From contig JACJXW010000004.1 in NCBI GenBank assembly GCA_020636405.1, positions 2,964,001 through 3,028,000 on the forward strand: 64,000 nucleotides of DNA, read 5' to 3'. The notes beneath the pieces were generated by a model. The model saw only the letters and a program-made list of their open reading frames with translations, ran no database searches and had not been told where the DNA came from. Below, one piece after another: positions 32,866 to 41,963 of the stretch. The position numbers and the translations under genes were made by a program. Every line of letters starts with the position of its first letter. Positions within the stretch are counted from its first letter, which is position 1. The stretch comes from Lewinellaceae bacterium (GTDB lineage Bacteria; Bacteroidota; Bacteroidia; Chitinophagales; Saprospiraceae).

Positions 32866-35337
32866 ATGAAAGCACGGCATCTTTTCCACCTCCTACTCCC
32901 CCTTTTCCCGGCCCTTTTCCTGGCTTCACCCGCCTGGCCTCAGGGCCCTGCTGCAGAAGTGGCGCCTCCGGCAACCGTCACCGGCAAAGTAGTGGATGCC
33001 GGCACGCAGTTGCCTCTGGAGTACGCTACTGTTAGCCTTTTTTTGAGGGCGGACAGTATGCTGGCCAACGGCATCATCACCGATGAGGCTGGGGTGTTTA
33101 CCCTGCAGGCCCAGGAAGGCCTCTATTTCCTGAAAATAGAATTCCTCGGTTATCAGGCGAGGATCATCGACAGCTTATTGCTATCGACTGCCCGGCAGAC
33201 ATTGGACCTGGGCGTCGTCGCTATCGAACCGGAAGCGACGATTCTGGGCGAAGTGCTCATCCAGGCCCAGGCCAGCCAGATGCAGTTCGCCCTCGACAAG
33301 AAGGTATATAACGTTGGGCAGGATATTGCCAGCCGGGGTGGCACTGCCCAGGACATTCTCGATAACCTGCCTTCCGTACAGGTCGATGTGGAGGGCAACG
33401 TCAGCCTTCGGGGCAGTGAGAACGTGCGTATCCTCATCGACGGAAAACCTTCCGGGTTGATCGGCATCAGCGGCACCGGCGGCCTGCGGCAACTGCCCGC
33501 CAACCTCATTGACCGCATCGAGCTGATCACCAACCCCTCCGCCCGCTATGAAGCGGAAGGCATGGCCGGCATCATCAATATCGTACTGAAGAAGGAACGC
33601 GCCCGTGGCGTTAACGGATCTTTTGACCTTACGGCAGGTTATCCACAAAACTATATCGGCTCCGTCAACCTCAACTATCGGACGCAGCGGCTGAATCTCT
33701 TCACCAACATCGGGCCCTCCTACCGGCGGGCGCCTTCTACCGGTTATCAGTACCAGGAGGTGTATAGTGGAGACACTACCTCCATCACGGAGCAGTGGGA
33801 AGATGAAACCCGCGGCGGCTGGTCGGCCAATATCCGCGCCGGCGCCGATTATTTCTTCAACGCGAAAAACATACTGACCGGCGCTTTTACCTACCGCAAC
33901 GGCAAGGAAACCAACGATGGCGTCCTGAAGTACTACGATTACCTTTTCTCCCTGGACAACCCCACCGCCAATTCCCGCCGTACGGATGAGGAAAGCGAAA
34001 AAGAACTCAATCGGGAATACGCGCTTTCCTATCGCCGCACCTTCGAGCGCGAAGGACATGAGCTGACTGCCGATGTGCGGTATCAGGAAAATACAGAAGA
34101 CGAGAGCTCCAACCTGCAGGAACAGTTCTTCCTCCCCGGCTGGGAGCCGTCCGGACGAGCCGACCTGCTGCAGCGTTCCGGCAACCGGGAAGGGGAACAC
34201 CTCCTGATCGCTCAGGCGGATTACGTCCAACCTTTCGGTGAGGAAGGCAAATTCGAGGCGGGCTGGCGGACTTCGTTTCGCGCCATCGATAACGATTACC
34301 TGGTAGAAGAGCTTGTCGATGGACAGTGGGGCCCGCTGCCCGGGCTCAGCAATAATTTCCGCTATCGCGAAGATATTCACGCCGCCTATCTCATCTACGG
34401 CAACAAACAGGGGCGGTTTTCCTATCAACTGGGCCTCCGGCCGGAGTGGAGTATCGTTTCTACGGAACTTCAGCAGACCGGCGAGTTGAACGACCGCAAC
34501 TACCTGAACCTGTTCCCCAGCGCTCACTTCACCTACGAACTGCCGGCTGATAATGCGGTGCAGCTCAGCTACAGCCGTCGCCTGCGGCGGCCTCGTTTCT
34601 GGGACCTCAACCCCTTCTTCACCTTCAGCGATAACCGCAACTTCTTCAGCGGTAATCCTGACCTCGACCCGGAATTCACCCACTCATTCGAGCTGGGCCA
34701 CCTGAAATACTGGGATAAAAGTTCCCTGAGCACTGCCCTCTACTACCGCCATACCGACGGCGAGATCGAACGCATCCGTCAGGTACTGAACGACAGCACT
34801 TCCGTGACCTTTCCCCAGAACCTGGCTACCGAAGACTCCTGGGGCCTGGAACTGAACGGCTCCTTCTCTCCTTATCCCTGGTGGCGCATCGACGGCAACG
34901 CCAATTTCTTCCGGTCCATTACCGATGGCGGCAACATAGATACCTCCCTCTACTCCGATACTTACAGCTGGTTCATCCGGGGCACCTCGCGCTTCACCGC
35001 CTGGCAAAAACTCGACCTGCAGCTGCGTTTTAATTACCGCGCACCGCAGCAAACCACGCAGGGGCAGCGCAAGGCCATGTCCAGCGTGGACTTTGGCGCC
35101 AGCATGGATATTCTCCGGGGCAATGGCACCCTCACGCTCAGTGTACGCGACATATTCAACACCCGCCGTTTCCGCTTTATATCCGAAGGGGACAACTTTT
35201 ACTCGGAAGGCAACTTCCAACGCCACCCCTCCCAGCTGAACCTGACCCTGAACTACCGGATCAACCAGAAGAAACAGGTTCGGAGGAACGGTGGCAGGGG
35301 AGAGGAAGAGGATATGGGAGATATGATGCAGTTCTAA
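32866..35337 (+). CDS. TonB-dependent receptor-like outer-membrane protein (OMP barrel type 3)
   Basis: The 823-residue protein starts with a signal peptide (MKARHLFHLLLPLFPALFLA, then SPAWPQ), followed by a carboxypeptidase-regulatory-like domain (about 37-125, ATVTGKVVDAGTQLPLEYAT), a plug-like part (ILIDGKPSGLIGISGTGGLR and ITNPSARYEAEGMAGIINIV) and an outer-membrane barrel with SYSRRLRRPRFWDLNPFF and NPDLDPEFTHSFELG. The C-terminus has a Gly/Arg tail ending EEDMGDMMQF. It is homologous in layout to the receptor at 28204-30636. The gene is divergent from the LytS kinase and probably responds to that two-component system. Substrate unknown; the type also includes receptors for peptides and siderophores. 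Confidence 0.9.
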   Translation: MKARHLFHLLLPLFPALFLASPAWPQGPAAEVAPPATVTGKVVDAGTQLPLEYATVSLFLRADSMLANGIITDEAGVFTLQAQEGLYFLKIEFLGYQARIIDSLLLSTARQTLDLGVVAIEPEATILGEVLIQAQASQMQFALDKKVYNVGQDIASRGGTAQDILDNLPSVQVDVEGNVSLRGSENVRILIDGKPSGLIGISGTGGLRQLPANLIDRIELITNPSARYEAEGMAGIINIVLKKERARGVNGSFDLTAGYPQNYIGSVNLNYRTQRLNLFTNIGPSYRRAPSTGYQYQEVYSGDTTSITEQWEDETRGGWSANIRAGADYFFNAKNILTGAFTYRNGKETNDGVLKYYDYLFSLDNPTANSRRTDEESEKELNREYALSYRRTFEREGHELTADVRYQENTEDESSNLQEQFFLPGWEPSGRADLLQRSGNREGEHLLIAQADYVQPFGEEGKFEAGWRTSFRAIDNDYLVEELVDGQWGPLPGLSNNFRYREDIHAAYLIYGNKQGRFSYQLGLRPEWSIVSTELQQTGELNDRNYLNLFPSAHFTYELPADNAVQLSYSRRLRRPRFWDLNPFFTFSDNRNFFSGNPDLDPEFTHSFELGHLKYWDKSSLSTALYYRHTDGEIERIRQVLNDSTSVTFPQNLATEDSWGLELNGSFSPYPWWRIDGNANFFRSITDGGNIDTSLYSDTYSWFIRGTSRFTAWQKLDLQLRFNYRAPQQTTQGQRKAMSSVDFGASMDILRGNGTLTLSVRDIFNTRRFRFISEGDNFYSEGNFQRHPSQLNLTLNYRINQKKQVRRNGGRGEEEDMGDMMQF

Positions 35338-35499
35338 GTTGGTGCAGATAAGTATATGGACTGGATTAGTGAATTGAGAAGGGCTGAATATCAAGGACTT
35401 AACCTTGGCTTTTTCGTTTCACTATTTGTATCCTTGTCCTTAATATTTCGGCATGCAACCGGAAAGAAGCCAGGATAACAGAACGGGATCGCCTAATAA

Positions 35500-35532
35500 T
35501 TTCGAATATACCCCTAAAGTCTGTTATCTTGG
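35500..35532 (+). promoter_or_regulatory. Possible promoter of galK
   Basis: TTTC at 35500-35503 is followed after 21 nt by TATCTTGG at 35525-35532, a near match to TAnnTTTG. The predicted leader before the ATG at 35547 would be very short. Confidence 0.35.
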
Positions 35533-35546
35533 CCGTAAAAACCGGA

Positions 35547-36725
35547 ATGCACAGCCTTACAGACATTGTCGAATTATACGAGGAGCGCTTTGATACCCAT
35601 CCGCTGCTCATCCGGGCCTGTGGCCGCATCAATATCATCGGGGAGCATACGGACTATAATGACGGGTTCGTGTTACCCGCCGCTGTTGATAAATACCTTT
35701 ATTTTGCCATTGGAGAGAATGGAACGACCGATACCCATCTTTACGCAGCTGATATTAAGGATAGCTACAGCTTCAGCATTAACCAGATCGAGCCCTGCGA
35801 GAAGCTCTGGGCCAATTACCTGATGGGCATCATGAAACAAATGCAGGGCCTGGGGGTGCCGCTGGAAGGCGTAGACTGCGTATTTGGCGGCAACCTTCCG
35901 ATCGGTTCCGGCCTCAGTTCGTCTGCGGCCCTGGAATGTGGTTTTGCGCTTGGCCTGAAAACCTTGTTCCAACTGGAAGCCAGCCTGGTGGAACTGGCGC
36001 AGCTTGCTCAGCGGTCCTCCCATCAATTCGTCGGGATCCCCTGTGGCATCATGGATCAGTTTGCCAGCCTTTTGGGGCGGGCGGGGCAGGCGATCAAGCT
36101 GGACTGCCGTTCTCTGGCGTACGAATACATCCCGCTTGAACTGGGCGACTGCGAGCTGGTGCTCCTCAATACCAAAGTACACCACGAACTGGCCTCTTCG
36201 GAATATCCCGTCCGCGTTCGGGAATGCCGGGAAGGAGTGGCTACTGTTCGGAAACACTATCCGGAAGTGGAAAGCCTCCGGGATGTTACCCTGGAGATGC
36301 TGGATGCCCACCGGGGGGAATTGCCGGAAGTGATCTACCGCCGTTGTGCTTTTGTCATTCGGGAGAACGCCCGCCTGGAGGAGGCCGCTGTTTGCCTCTC
36401 AGAAGGCAAGATGGAACGCCTGGGGGAACTCCTGCTGCTCACCCACGAGGGCTTGCGCGACGAATACGAGGTCAGCTGCCCGGAACTAGACTTCCTGGTG
36501 GGGTTCGCCAAAGATTTCGATGGGGTACTGGGAGCCCGCCTGATGGGCGGTGGTTTCGGCGGATGCACCATAAACCTGGTTCGCAAGGAAGCCAAGGAAA
36601 AATTCCTCAAAGAGGTTACCAAGGCTTATTTCCGGCAGTTCGGTATCCATTCTGAGTACTACTTCGTCCGCCCGGTGGATGGGACGATGGTGGTCCGGGA
36701 CGAGGAAGGGTATGGTAATGGCTGA
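35547..36725 (+). CDS. galK: Galactokinase
   Basis: The 392-residue cytoplasmic GHMP kinase phosphorylates galactose at C1 with ATP, the first step of the Leloir pathway. The start is ATG 35547; an in-frame TTG 18 nt earlier lies within the promoter-like region. The three family signatures are clear: GRINIIGEHTDYNDGFVLP (galactokinase signature), PIGSGLSSSAALE (ATP-binding GHMP motif) and GARLMGGGFGGCTINLV near the C-terminus. The galactose-contacting DY of the first motif and Asp of CGIMDQFAS are present. No galT, galE or mutarotase is seen nearby, so the other Leloir genes would lie elsewhere. It is convergent with the DUF819 gene. Confidence 0.96.
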   Translation: MHSLTDIVELYEERFDTHPLLIRACGRINIIGEHTDYNDGFVLPAAVDKYLYFAIGENGTTDTHLYAADIKDSYSFSINQIEPCEKLWANYLMGIMKQMQGLGVPLEGVDCVFGGNLPIGSGLSSSAALECGFALGLKTLFQLEASLVELAQLAQRSSHQFVGIPCGIMDQFASLLGRAGQAIKLDCRSLAYEYIPLELGDCELVLLNTKVHHELASSEYPVRVRECREGVATVRKHYPEVESLRDVTLEMLDAHRGELPEVIYRRCAFVIRENARLEEAAVCLSEGKMERLGELLLLTHEGLRDEYEVSCPELDFLVGFAKDFDGVLGARLMGGGFGGCTINLVRKEAKEKFLKEVTKAYFRQFGIHSEYYFVRPVDGTMVVRDEEGYGNG

Positions 36726-36818
36726 ATGGAAGTGAAATGGGTTTAAGTCTTGATAATCAATGTTTATTGTGCTTTTATTCCATTCTTGGCATTAATAACA
36801 AAATACCCCTTCAGCCCC

Positions 36819-37961
36819 CTAGCCGGCCCCCAGCCAGGCCCTGAGCATATATCCCAGCCCAATACCCAGATAATTGCCCATGGCGTATCCGGCGAGCCCC
36901 ATGGCAATGCCGGAGAAGATCAACTGCCGGTTGCCGGTCACCGTGGCGATCTGTCCGATAAAGGCCGGCCCGTAGAGCCCGGCAACTGAGGTGAACAGCA
37001 AGGTGTCGCGGTCGATGCGGAAGAGTGCCGCTGCCAGCAGATGGAGCAGAATGGTTCCCAGAAATGCGATAAGGGAAAAGACGATAATATCCAGGCCCTG
37101 GGCCAGTATTTCCGAAAAATCGGCCAGCATACCCAGTGCAATACAGAACATCAGGAGGAAGTATTCCCCGGTTTCAAAAGTGTTTTCGAGGCGCCGGACC
37201 TGGGGCGTGAGGGAAGCCAGAATGCTGAGCGTGGTGAGCAGCAACATAATGAAGGCTATGTTGTCCAACTTACCGAAGGCCAGCCGGCAAATTCCAAGGC
37301 TGAGGACAATGATGGCCAAAGTGAGGAGTATAGCTTTTACACTATCGCGGAAGTTGATCCTGAATGGGGTTTCGGAAGTTTCTTCCTGTTGCAGGCCTTC
37401 CTTGTTTTCTTCAGGAAATGCCGGTAGAATAAGGCCGTAGATGCGGGGTGCAAAGGAAGTGAGAAAGAGCAGGTAAACGGCGCCGAGCAGAACATCGGCG
37501 GCATTCAGGAGGATGATGGATTCCTGGCTGGCGCCCAGGGCCAGGCCGATGGCCTGCATGTTGGGGGTGCCGCCGGTATAGATGCCCACCAGCATACCGG
37601 AGATGCGCCAGGCATCATCTACCCGGTGGCCATAAATGAAAGCGGCGGCCGTAGTGGCGGCCAAACCAGCCAAAACGCAGAGCCCAAAACTGAGGAGTGT
37701 GCTTTTAGCGTGCCCAAGCCACTGATGCAGGTTGGTGCCGTAAAGCAACAGAGGAATGGCCAGTACAATAGTGGCTTCGGTAACCGTAGTAGAAAGCGAG
37801 GTGTCGAGCGGGATCAGGCGAAAGTTACCCAGGATGATGCCGAGAGCATAGCACAGGACCACCGGGCTTAGCCATGGAGGGATCAGCCTCCGGTGGTACA
37901 GCCGGCGGCTCAAGAATGGAAACAAGGCGATCAGTGCCAGTTGAAGCAGTATCCAGGGCAT
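36819..37961 (-). CDS. DUF819 family membrane transporter-like protein
   Basis: The 380-residue protein has about ten hydrophobic segments and the DUF819 (YjcL-like) pattern: VVLCYALGIILGN at the start, VGIYTGGTPNMQAIGLALG in the middle and VAGLYGPAFIGQIATVTGNR near the end. The GGTPN and GPAFIGQ turns occupy equivalent places in two halves, as in other inverted-repeat carriers. A soluble loop rich in Glu (about 185-205, PEENKEGLQQEETSE) separates the halves. The transport substrate of the family is not established. Its start codon overlaps the stop of the upstream Clp-like ATPase gene by one nucleotide (TAATG), so the two are translationally coupled, which is unusual and may mean a shared process. 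Confidence 0.85.
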   Translation of the reverse strand: MPWILLQLALIALFPFLSRRLYHRRLIPPWLSPVVLCYALGIILGNFRLIPLDTSLSTTVTEATIVLAIPLLLYGTNLHQWLGHAKSTLLSFGLCVLAGLAATTAAAFIYGHRVDDAWRISGMLVGIYTGGTPNMQAIGLALGASQESIILLNAADVLLGAVYLLFLTSFAPRIYGLILPAFPEENKEGLQQEETSETPFRINFRDSVKAILLTLAIIVLSLGICRLAFGKLDNIAFIMLLLTTLSILASLTPQVRRLENTFETGEYFLLMFCIALGMLADFSEILAQGLDIIVFSLIAFLGTILLHLLAAALFRIDRDTLLFTSVAGLYGPAFIGQIATVTGNRQLIFSGIAMGLAGYAMGNYLGIGLGYMLRAWLGAG

Positions 37962-40237
37962 TATTTGTTTGGTTTGGGCTCAATGGCCAGGGTGTCTTTG
38001 TAATCGACCCACAAGCGGCAATCTTTCACTTCCGGATGCCGGAGCATCCAGTTGGCAATAGGCGTGACGATAAGCTGGTCGATGGCGCGTTGCAGGGGCC
38101 GGGCCCCATAGCGTACATCAAACCCGACGGAAGCAATATGGCTGGCCACTCTGTCAGAAAAATCCACCCGGATATTCCATTTGGTAAAGCCTTCCCGTTG
38201 TTTGAGTTCGTTGAGTTCTTTATGGGTAATAGCCAGGATATCCTTCTGGTTGAGACTGCCAAACACCACGACACCATCCAGCCGGTTGACGAATTCGGGC
38301 CGAAAATGGCGGGCAATCGCAGACAGGTAAACAGCCTCCTCGTCTTCCCCTTCTCGGAAGCCTATCGACCGTCTGCCGGTGGAACCCAGGTTGGAGGTCA
38401 TGATCACTATCGTATTGCGGAAGTTGGCTTCCCTTCCGTAGGCATCTACGAGCAGGCCTTCATCCATCACCCCCAGGAGGGCATCGAAAATGGAAGGGTC
38501 GGCCTTTTCCACTTCATCGAGCAGCAGAACGGAGAACGGGCGTTCGCGGATCTCTTTGACCAGTTGTCCGGGTTCGCGCCCGGCGCCAATGAGCCGGACG
38601 ATCTGCCCGGGGTACTGAAATTCGCTCATATCGATCCGGACCAGGGGCGATTTTCGCTGGCCCTTCCCAAAGAAATAATCCGCAAGGGCTTTGGCGCTGG
38701 CCGTTTTTCCAACGCCGGTTGGCCCGGCAAAGAGCAGCGTGCTGATGGGCTTGTTCGGGTTGTTCAGGCCGGCCTTGTATACCTTGACGAGGCTGCATAG
38801 CTTCTGGACCGCCGCCGGCTGGCCAATGATCCGTTGGTTGAAGTAACCCTGGAGTTCCGCTATGTCCAGCATCAGGTCATCCCGCAGGAAGAGTTCCGGT
38901 AACCCGGTCTGGCGGACGAAATTGTCAAAGACCGCCTTTTTATCGACCTCTTCGGCCTGATGCAGCTGCCCTTCAGTGATACATTGGCCCAGAAATTTGA
39001 TGCCCTTACCGGGGAAGCTCTCGTAAGGATAGTAACGGAGCAACAAGCGATACGACAGCTGAAGGGCCTCCCTGGTGATGGGCATCCGCTGATTCTTCTC
39101 GGCATAGTCGGCAAATTGCTCCAATACGCTGATGGCCTTTTTTTCATCCAACTCTTCAATAAATACAGCCTGGAAGGCTTCTGCGAACCCGGGAAGCAAC
39201 CGTCGCATACTTTCCAGTTCCTGGGGCGTCGCTTCCCCCATCATCTGCAGTTTTCCCTGTTGGAGGAATGACAACAGGAAAGCGGCTACGCTGTCTTCCG
39301 GGCCTTCCCCGCCGGCCTGGAGGAGCCGGCTCACGTCTTCTACCCAAAGTATGCCGTTGGTGACGTTGAGCTCTTCGATCATCAATTCACAAAGCTCTTC
39401 CCATTCCCCGAGGTATTTGGAGCTTGCCGTGATCCGTTGAGGGAGGATCCGCCAAAAGGTGTATTCCATCTGCTGTTTGCGGGAGCGAGCGGTGATCTTC
39501 TTGATCGCCTGTCGCAATACGGCACTCTTGCCGGTTCCGGGGCGGCCGACTGCCAGTACATTGGAACGGGTACTGATCAGTTTGTCGGCCACTTCGGCCA
39601 CTTTTTCCTCCAGTTCCCATGCCGCTTCCGGAAAGGCGCTCATGTTGCGGCGGATGTTTTTTTTCTGGGGCACCCGTTCCGCCAGGCGGTTCAGGACTTT
39701 ATACTCCCGTTTGTATTCAATTCCGCTCCAATAGAAATCCCGGTCGTAATTGACCTTCAGGGCCAAAATGTCCAGTTTGGGGCGGGGCAGCATCTGCAGG
39801 CGGTAGATCTTTTCCGGGCTGTAATGGTTGAGCAGGCTGACAACTGCGTGCTGGACCAAGGCGTCGAACTGCTTGGGGTCGTAATAATAAAAGCTTTCTC
39901 TGAACAGCGGCAGATAGCATTCGTAATACCCTTGTGCTGTTTCACCATAGACTACCGGAACGGATACTTTGAGCGTAGTGGAAAGCGGGTAGGCTCCGGT
40001 ACGGTCCCGATGGGTAGGCCGGATGGAAGCCTCCACCATGCGCAGGCGGGGCTCCATGATGTCCATCAGGGGATAGTCGTCGTACTTCTTGTATTGTCTT
40101 TGCAGGTGGTCGAGGAGGGTGCTCTTCAGGCTGCGCAAGTCGCTGTCGACCACTTCCAACTCGGTACCGACCAGGATGCCCAGAACGGAATCTTCCTGAA
40201 AATCAAAATACAGCAAAGGGTAGTTGATCCTATCCAT
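37961..40237 (-). CDS. Two-domain AAA+ ATPase related to ClpA/ClpB, with non-standard N-terminal region
   Basis: The 758-residue protein lacks the two Clp N-domain repeats. Residues about 1-215 are unrelated to known N-domains I can recall (FPLLYFDFQEDSVLGILVG-like start). The first AAA domain has a P-loop AVGRPGTGKSAVLRQAI (about 230) but its Walker B reads ILWVEDVSRLL instead of the usual LFIDE, so hydrolysis may be altered. The second AAA domain is canonical: LLFAGPTGVGKTASAKALAD, SVLLLDEVEKADPSIFDALL, TIVIMTSNLGS and an arginine-finger-type FRPEFVNRLD. A Clp C-terminal domain with VGFDVRYGARPLQRAI ends the protein. It is probably a cytoplasmic unfoldase. Coupling to a DUF819 gene and no ClpP nearby suggest a specialised chaperone. 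Type VI ClpV is unlikely here. Confidence 0.85.
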   Translation of the reverse strand: MDRINYPLLYFDFQEDSVLGILVGTELEVVDSDLRSLKSTLLDHLQRQYKKYDDYPLMDIMEPRLRMVEASIRPTHRDRTGAYPLSTTLKVSVPVVYGETAQGYYECYLPLFRESFYYYDPKQFDALVQHAVVSLLNHYSPEKIYRLQMLPRPKLDILALKVNYDRDFYWSGIEYKREYKVLNRLAERVPQKKNIRRNMSAFPEAAWELEEKVAEVADKLISTRSNVLAVGRPGTGKSAVLRQAIKKITARSRKQQMEYTFWRILPQRITASSKYLGEWEELCELMIEELNVTNGILWVEDVSRLLQAGGEGPEDSVAAFLLSFLQQGKLQMMGEATPQELESMRRLLPGFAEAFQAVFIEELDEKKAISVLEQFADYAEKNQRMPITREALQLSYRLLLRYYPYESFPGKGIKFLGQCITEGQLHQAEEVDKKAVFDNFVRQTGLPELFLRDDLMLDIAELQGYFNQRIIGQPAAVQKLCSLVKVYKAGLNNPNKPISTLLFAGPTGVGKTASAKALADYFFGKGQRKSPLVRIDMSEFQYPGQIVRLIGAGREPGQLVKEIRERPFSVLLLDEVEKADPSIFDALLGVMDEGLLVDAYGREANFRNTIVIMTSNLGSTGRRSIGFREGEDEEAVYLSAIARHFRPEFVNRLDGVVVFGSLNQKDILAITHKELNELKQREGFTKWNIRVDFSDRVASHIASVGFDVRYGARPLQRAIDQLIVTPIANWMLRHPEVKDCRLWVDYKDTLAIEPKPNK

Positions 40238-40301
40238 AACCTGAGGTATGTGAGTACCACCGGGTGAAGATAAGGATTAAGCGGGAGACTTTGAGCCTGC
40301 C

Positions 40302-40745
40302 TTACTGTCCCAGCTGTTTTTTTGCTTCCTTCAGTTCGTTTTCCACATTGGCCTTCAGTTCTTCCCAATTTTGCTCTGCGTTCTGTTGCAACTGTTGGGT
40401 CCTGATATTGAGGTTGTCCCTCAATTCCTCCAGGCTCTTCCTTTCCTGCTCCAGTTGTTCTTTGGTATCCTCTTGAGCTTCAGCCAGTTCTCCCTTAATG
40501 GTGAGGATGCGCTGGGAGATGAGTTGTTGGGTTTTGCCGAGTTCGAGAACCAGAGTGTTGGCTTCCTTCTGGATCTCTTCTCTGGCGGATTCCGATAGCT
40601 GTTGGATCTCTTCCTTGGCGCTGTCCACTAACCCCTGAGCTTCTTCCTGGGCATCTTTGACGTCTTCCGGCGCAGAATTGCTACAGGCAAAAGTAAAGAG
40701 CAGGAGGGCCAGGTAAAGGGCAAATTTCAATGTATACCTTGTCAT
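40302..40745 (-). CDS. Small lipoprotein with long coiled coil
   Basis: The 147-residue protein has a lipoprotein signal ending LLFTFAC, then a nearly uninterrupted amphipathic helix rich in Glu, Gln, Lys and Ala (about 25-145, for example LVDSAKEEIQQLSESAREEI). The heptad pattern resembles apolipoprotein- or murein-lipoprotein-like coiled coils. It probably anchors in the inner or outer membrane and makes an elongated rod in the periplasm. No enzymatic motif is visible. It lies 64 nt upstream of the Clp-like gene on the same strand (gap 40238-40301) and 28 nt downstream of the XRE gene, so it may be part of the same transcript. Confidence 0.8.
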   Translation of the reverse strand: MTRYTLKFALYLALLLFTFACSNSAPEDVKDAQEEAQGLVDSAKEEIQQLSESAREEIQKEANTLVLELGKTQQLISQRILTIKGELAEAQEDTKEQLEQERKSLEELRDNLNIRTQQLQQNAEQNWEELKANVENELKEAKKQLGQ

Positions 40746-40773
40746 GAGTGATACGATTTTATGAGTAAGAAAA

Positions 40774-41319
40774 TCATGGATTTATATTATCCCCGAATGT
40801 TCTTTCGTCTTCCTCCTCAACCATGGAGCGAATGAGTTTCCAGTTGGAATGCAGCAACTGCTCCATGATACCCAGCAGGTTGTCGAGGCTTCCCTTTTCG
40901 GAGGGCGGAAGGCTGTTGGAAATATGATCTGCCTCTGTAGAAGGGGCGGCGCCGTTGAAATTGGCCAATTTCTGGAACTCGCGAAAACCCTCCAGCACCT
41001 TTTGCATATCCGCAGTCTGGCTGGAGAAGAGGTGCAGTTGGTTGAGCAGCTTTTGCTCGTCGTAGGGTTCTCCTGCTTCTGAATGTTGGACGGGATAGAG
41101 GAAGCTGGCAGCTACGTCCTTTTCCAGCAATTCGCTGGGGGAGATGTCGAAGAAAAGGGCGATCCTGAGGAAGTTAATGGCTTTGGGCTCTACGATTCCG
41201 GCTTCGTAAGAGGCAATATTATTGCGTTTGAGCCCCAGGTGTTCCGCAAGTTTTTGCTGGCTCATGCCCCTCATCTTTCGGAGGAATTTCAGGTTGTTGG
41301 CAAATAGGCTGGTTGGCAC
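40774..41319 (-). CDS. XRE-family transcriptional regulator
   Basis: The 181-residue protein appears to start with GTG at 41319. Residues about 5-65 form a classical HTH (NNLKFLRKMRGMSQQKLAEH, then LGLKRNNIASYEAG and IALFFDISPSELL) as in phage-repressor-like regulators. The remaining ~110 residues are helical and charged (KLLNQLHLFSSQTADMQKVL, SEKGSLDNLLGIMEQLL), possibly a dimerisation or protein-binding region. There is no ligand-binding domain I recognise. It is between two small lipoprotein genes on the same strand, suggesting that it regulates this envelope-related group. Confidence 0.9.
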   Translation of the reverse strand: MPTSLFANNLKFLRKMRGMSQQKLAEHLGLKRNNIASYEAGIVEPKAINFLRIALFFDISPSELLEKDVAASFLYPVQHSEAGEPYDEQKLLNQLHLFSSQTADMQKVLEGFREFQKLANFNGAAPSTEADHISNSLPPSEKGSLDNLLGIMEQLLHSNWKLIRSMVEEEDERTFGDNINP

Positions 41320-41384
41320 AGTTTTCTGGTCGTTGCTAACGGGGGCGCAATTTAGGCAATAATCGTCAATTTGTAGCCTTGGTT

Positions 41385-41777
41385 TCAGAAAGAAACTTCG
41401 AGCTGCCTGCTCACTTTGATGATCAGCAGTTCGGTTTCCTGCTGCAGCATGGGCCAGTCTCCGATGAGGCTGTCCTGAGCCAGGAGTTGGGCCTGCTGTT
41501 CCAGTTCCTGATAAGCTTTCTCTGCATCGGTGATCTTCAGGAGGAGGCGCCGGGTGGTGGCCTTGTCTGTATCGTAGGCGCGGTTGCGCATGGACTCCAC
41601 CTGCCGGTTGATCTCCTGCTGCGCCTGCCCGATGCGCAACAGAAGGACACTGCGCATGGAATCCCGCACGGCAAAGACTTCATCCCGGCCGGGCGGTTGC
41701 CGGCCGTCCCTGCCCTGGCAACTCCATTCGCCAAAGAGCAGGGCCAGTAGTAACAGCGGAAAAACACTTTTAGCCAT
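41385..41777 (-). CDS. Small unknown lipoprotein
   Basis: The 130-residue protein has a lipoprotein-type signal (MAKSVFPLLLLALLFGEWSC). The mature part is Arg-rich and helical (RDEVFAVRDSMRSVLLLRIG, AQQEINRQVESMRNRAYDTD, AEKAYQELEQQAQLLAQDSL), suggesting a short coiled coil. No family is recognised. It lies 65 nt upstream of the XRE gene on the same strand. Together with the coiled-coil lipoprotein at 40302-40745 it may form a small envelope-stress group; this is inference from layout only. Confidence 0.7.
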   Translation of the reverse strand: MAKSVFPLLLLALLFGEWSCQGRDGRQPPGRDEVFAVRDSMRSVLLLRIGQAQQEINRQVESMRNRAYDTDKATTRRLLLKITDAEKAYQELEQQAQLLAQDSLIGDWPMLQQETELLIIKVSRQLEVSF

Positions 41778-41885
41778 TGTCGATTTTGCGGAAAATTAGC
41801 AAAAAGTAAGGCTGTGTTCAAATTTCGTTTTGGAGATAAAGATCTCCCGTGAATAGAACGTGGGAGTGGAGCGTATGTTTTTTGA

Positions 41886-41918
41886 TTTGGTGAATTGGGG
41901 CCGCGTGTGGTAACTTTA
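41886..41918 (+). promoter_or_regulatory. Possible promoter of the GT-C protein gene at 41964
   Basis: TTTG at 41886-41889 is followed after 21 nt by TAACTTTA at 41911-41918, close to TAnnTTTG. The start codon lies 46 nt downstream. Confidence 0.45.
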
Positions 41919-41963
41919 GGCACTGTGTGTCCTTTTGGGTTTATAAAACTATGGATTGGAACA

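Noticed and set aside
33181..34683. 500-codon minus-strand open frame opposite the second receptor
   Set aside because: Antisense shadow of the receptor gene at 32866; no recognizable domain.
37961..40237. ClpV of a type VI secretion system
   Set aside because: No tss genes, Hcp, VgrG or VipA/B are near, and the N-terminal region does not look like ClpV's.
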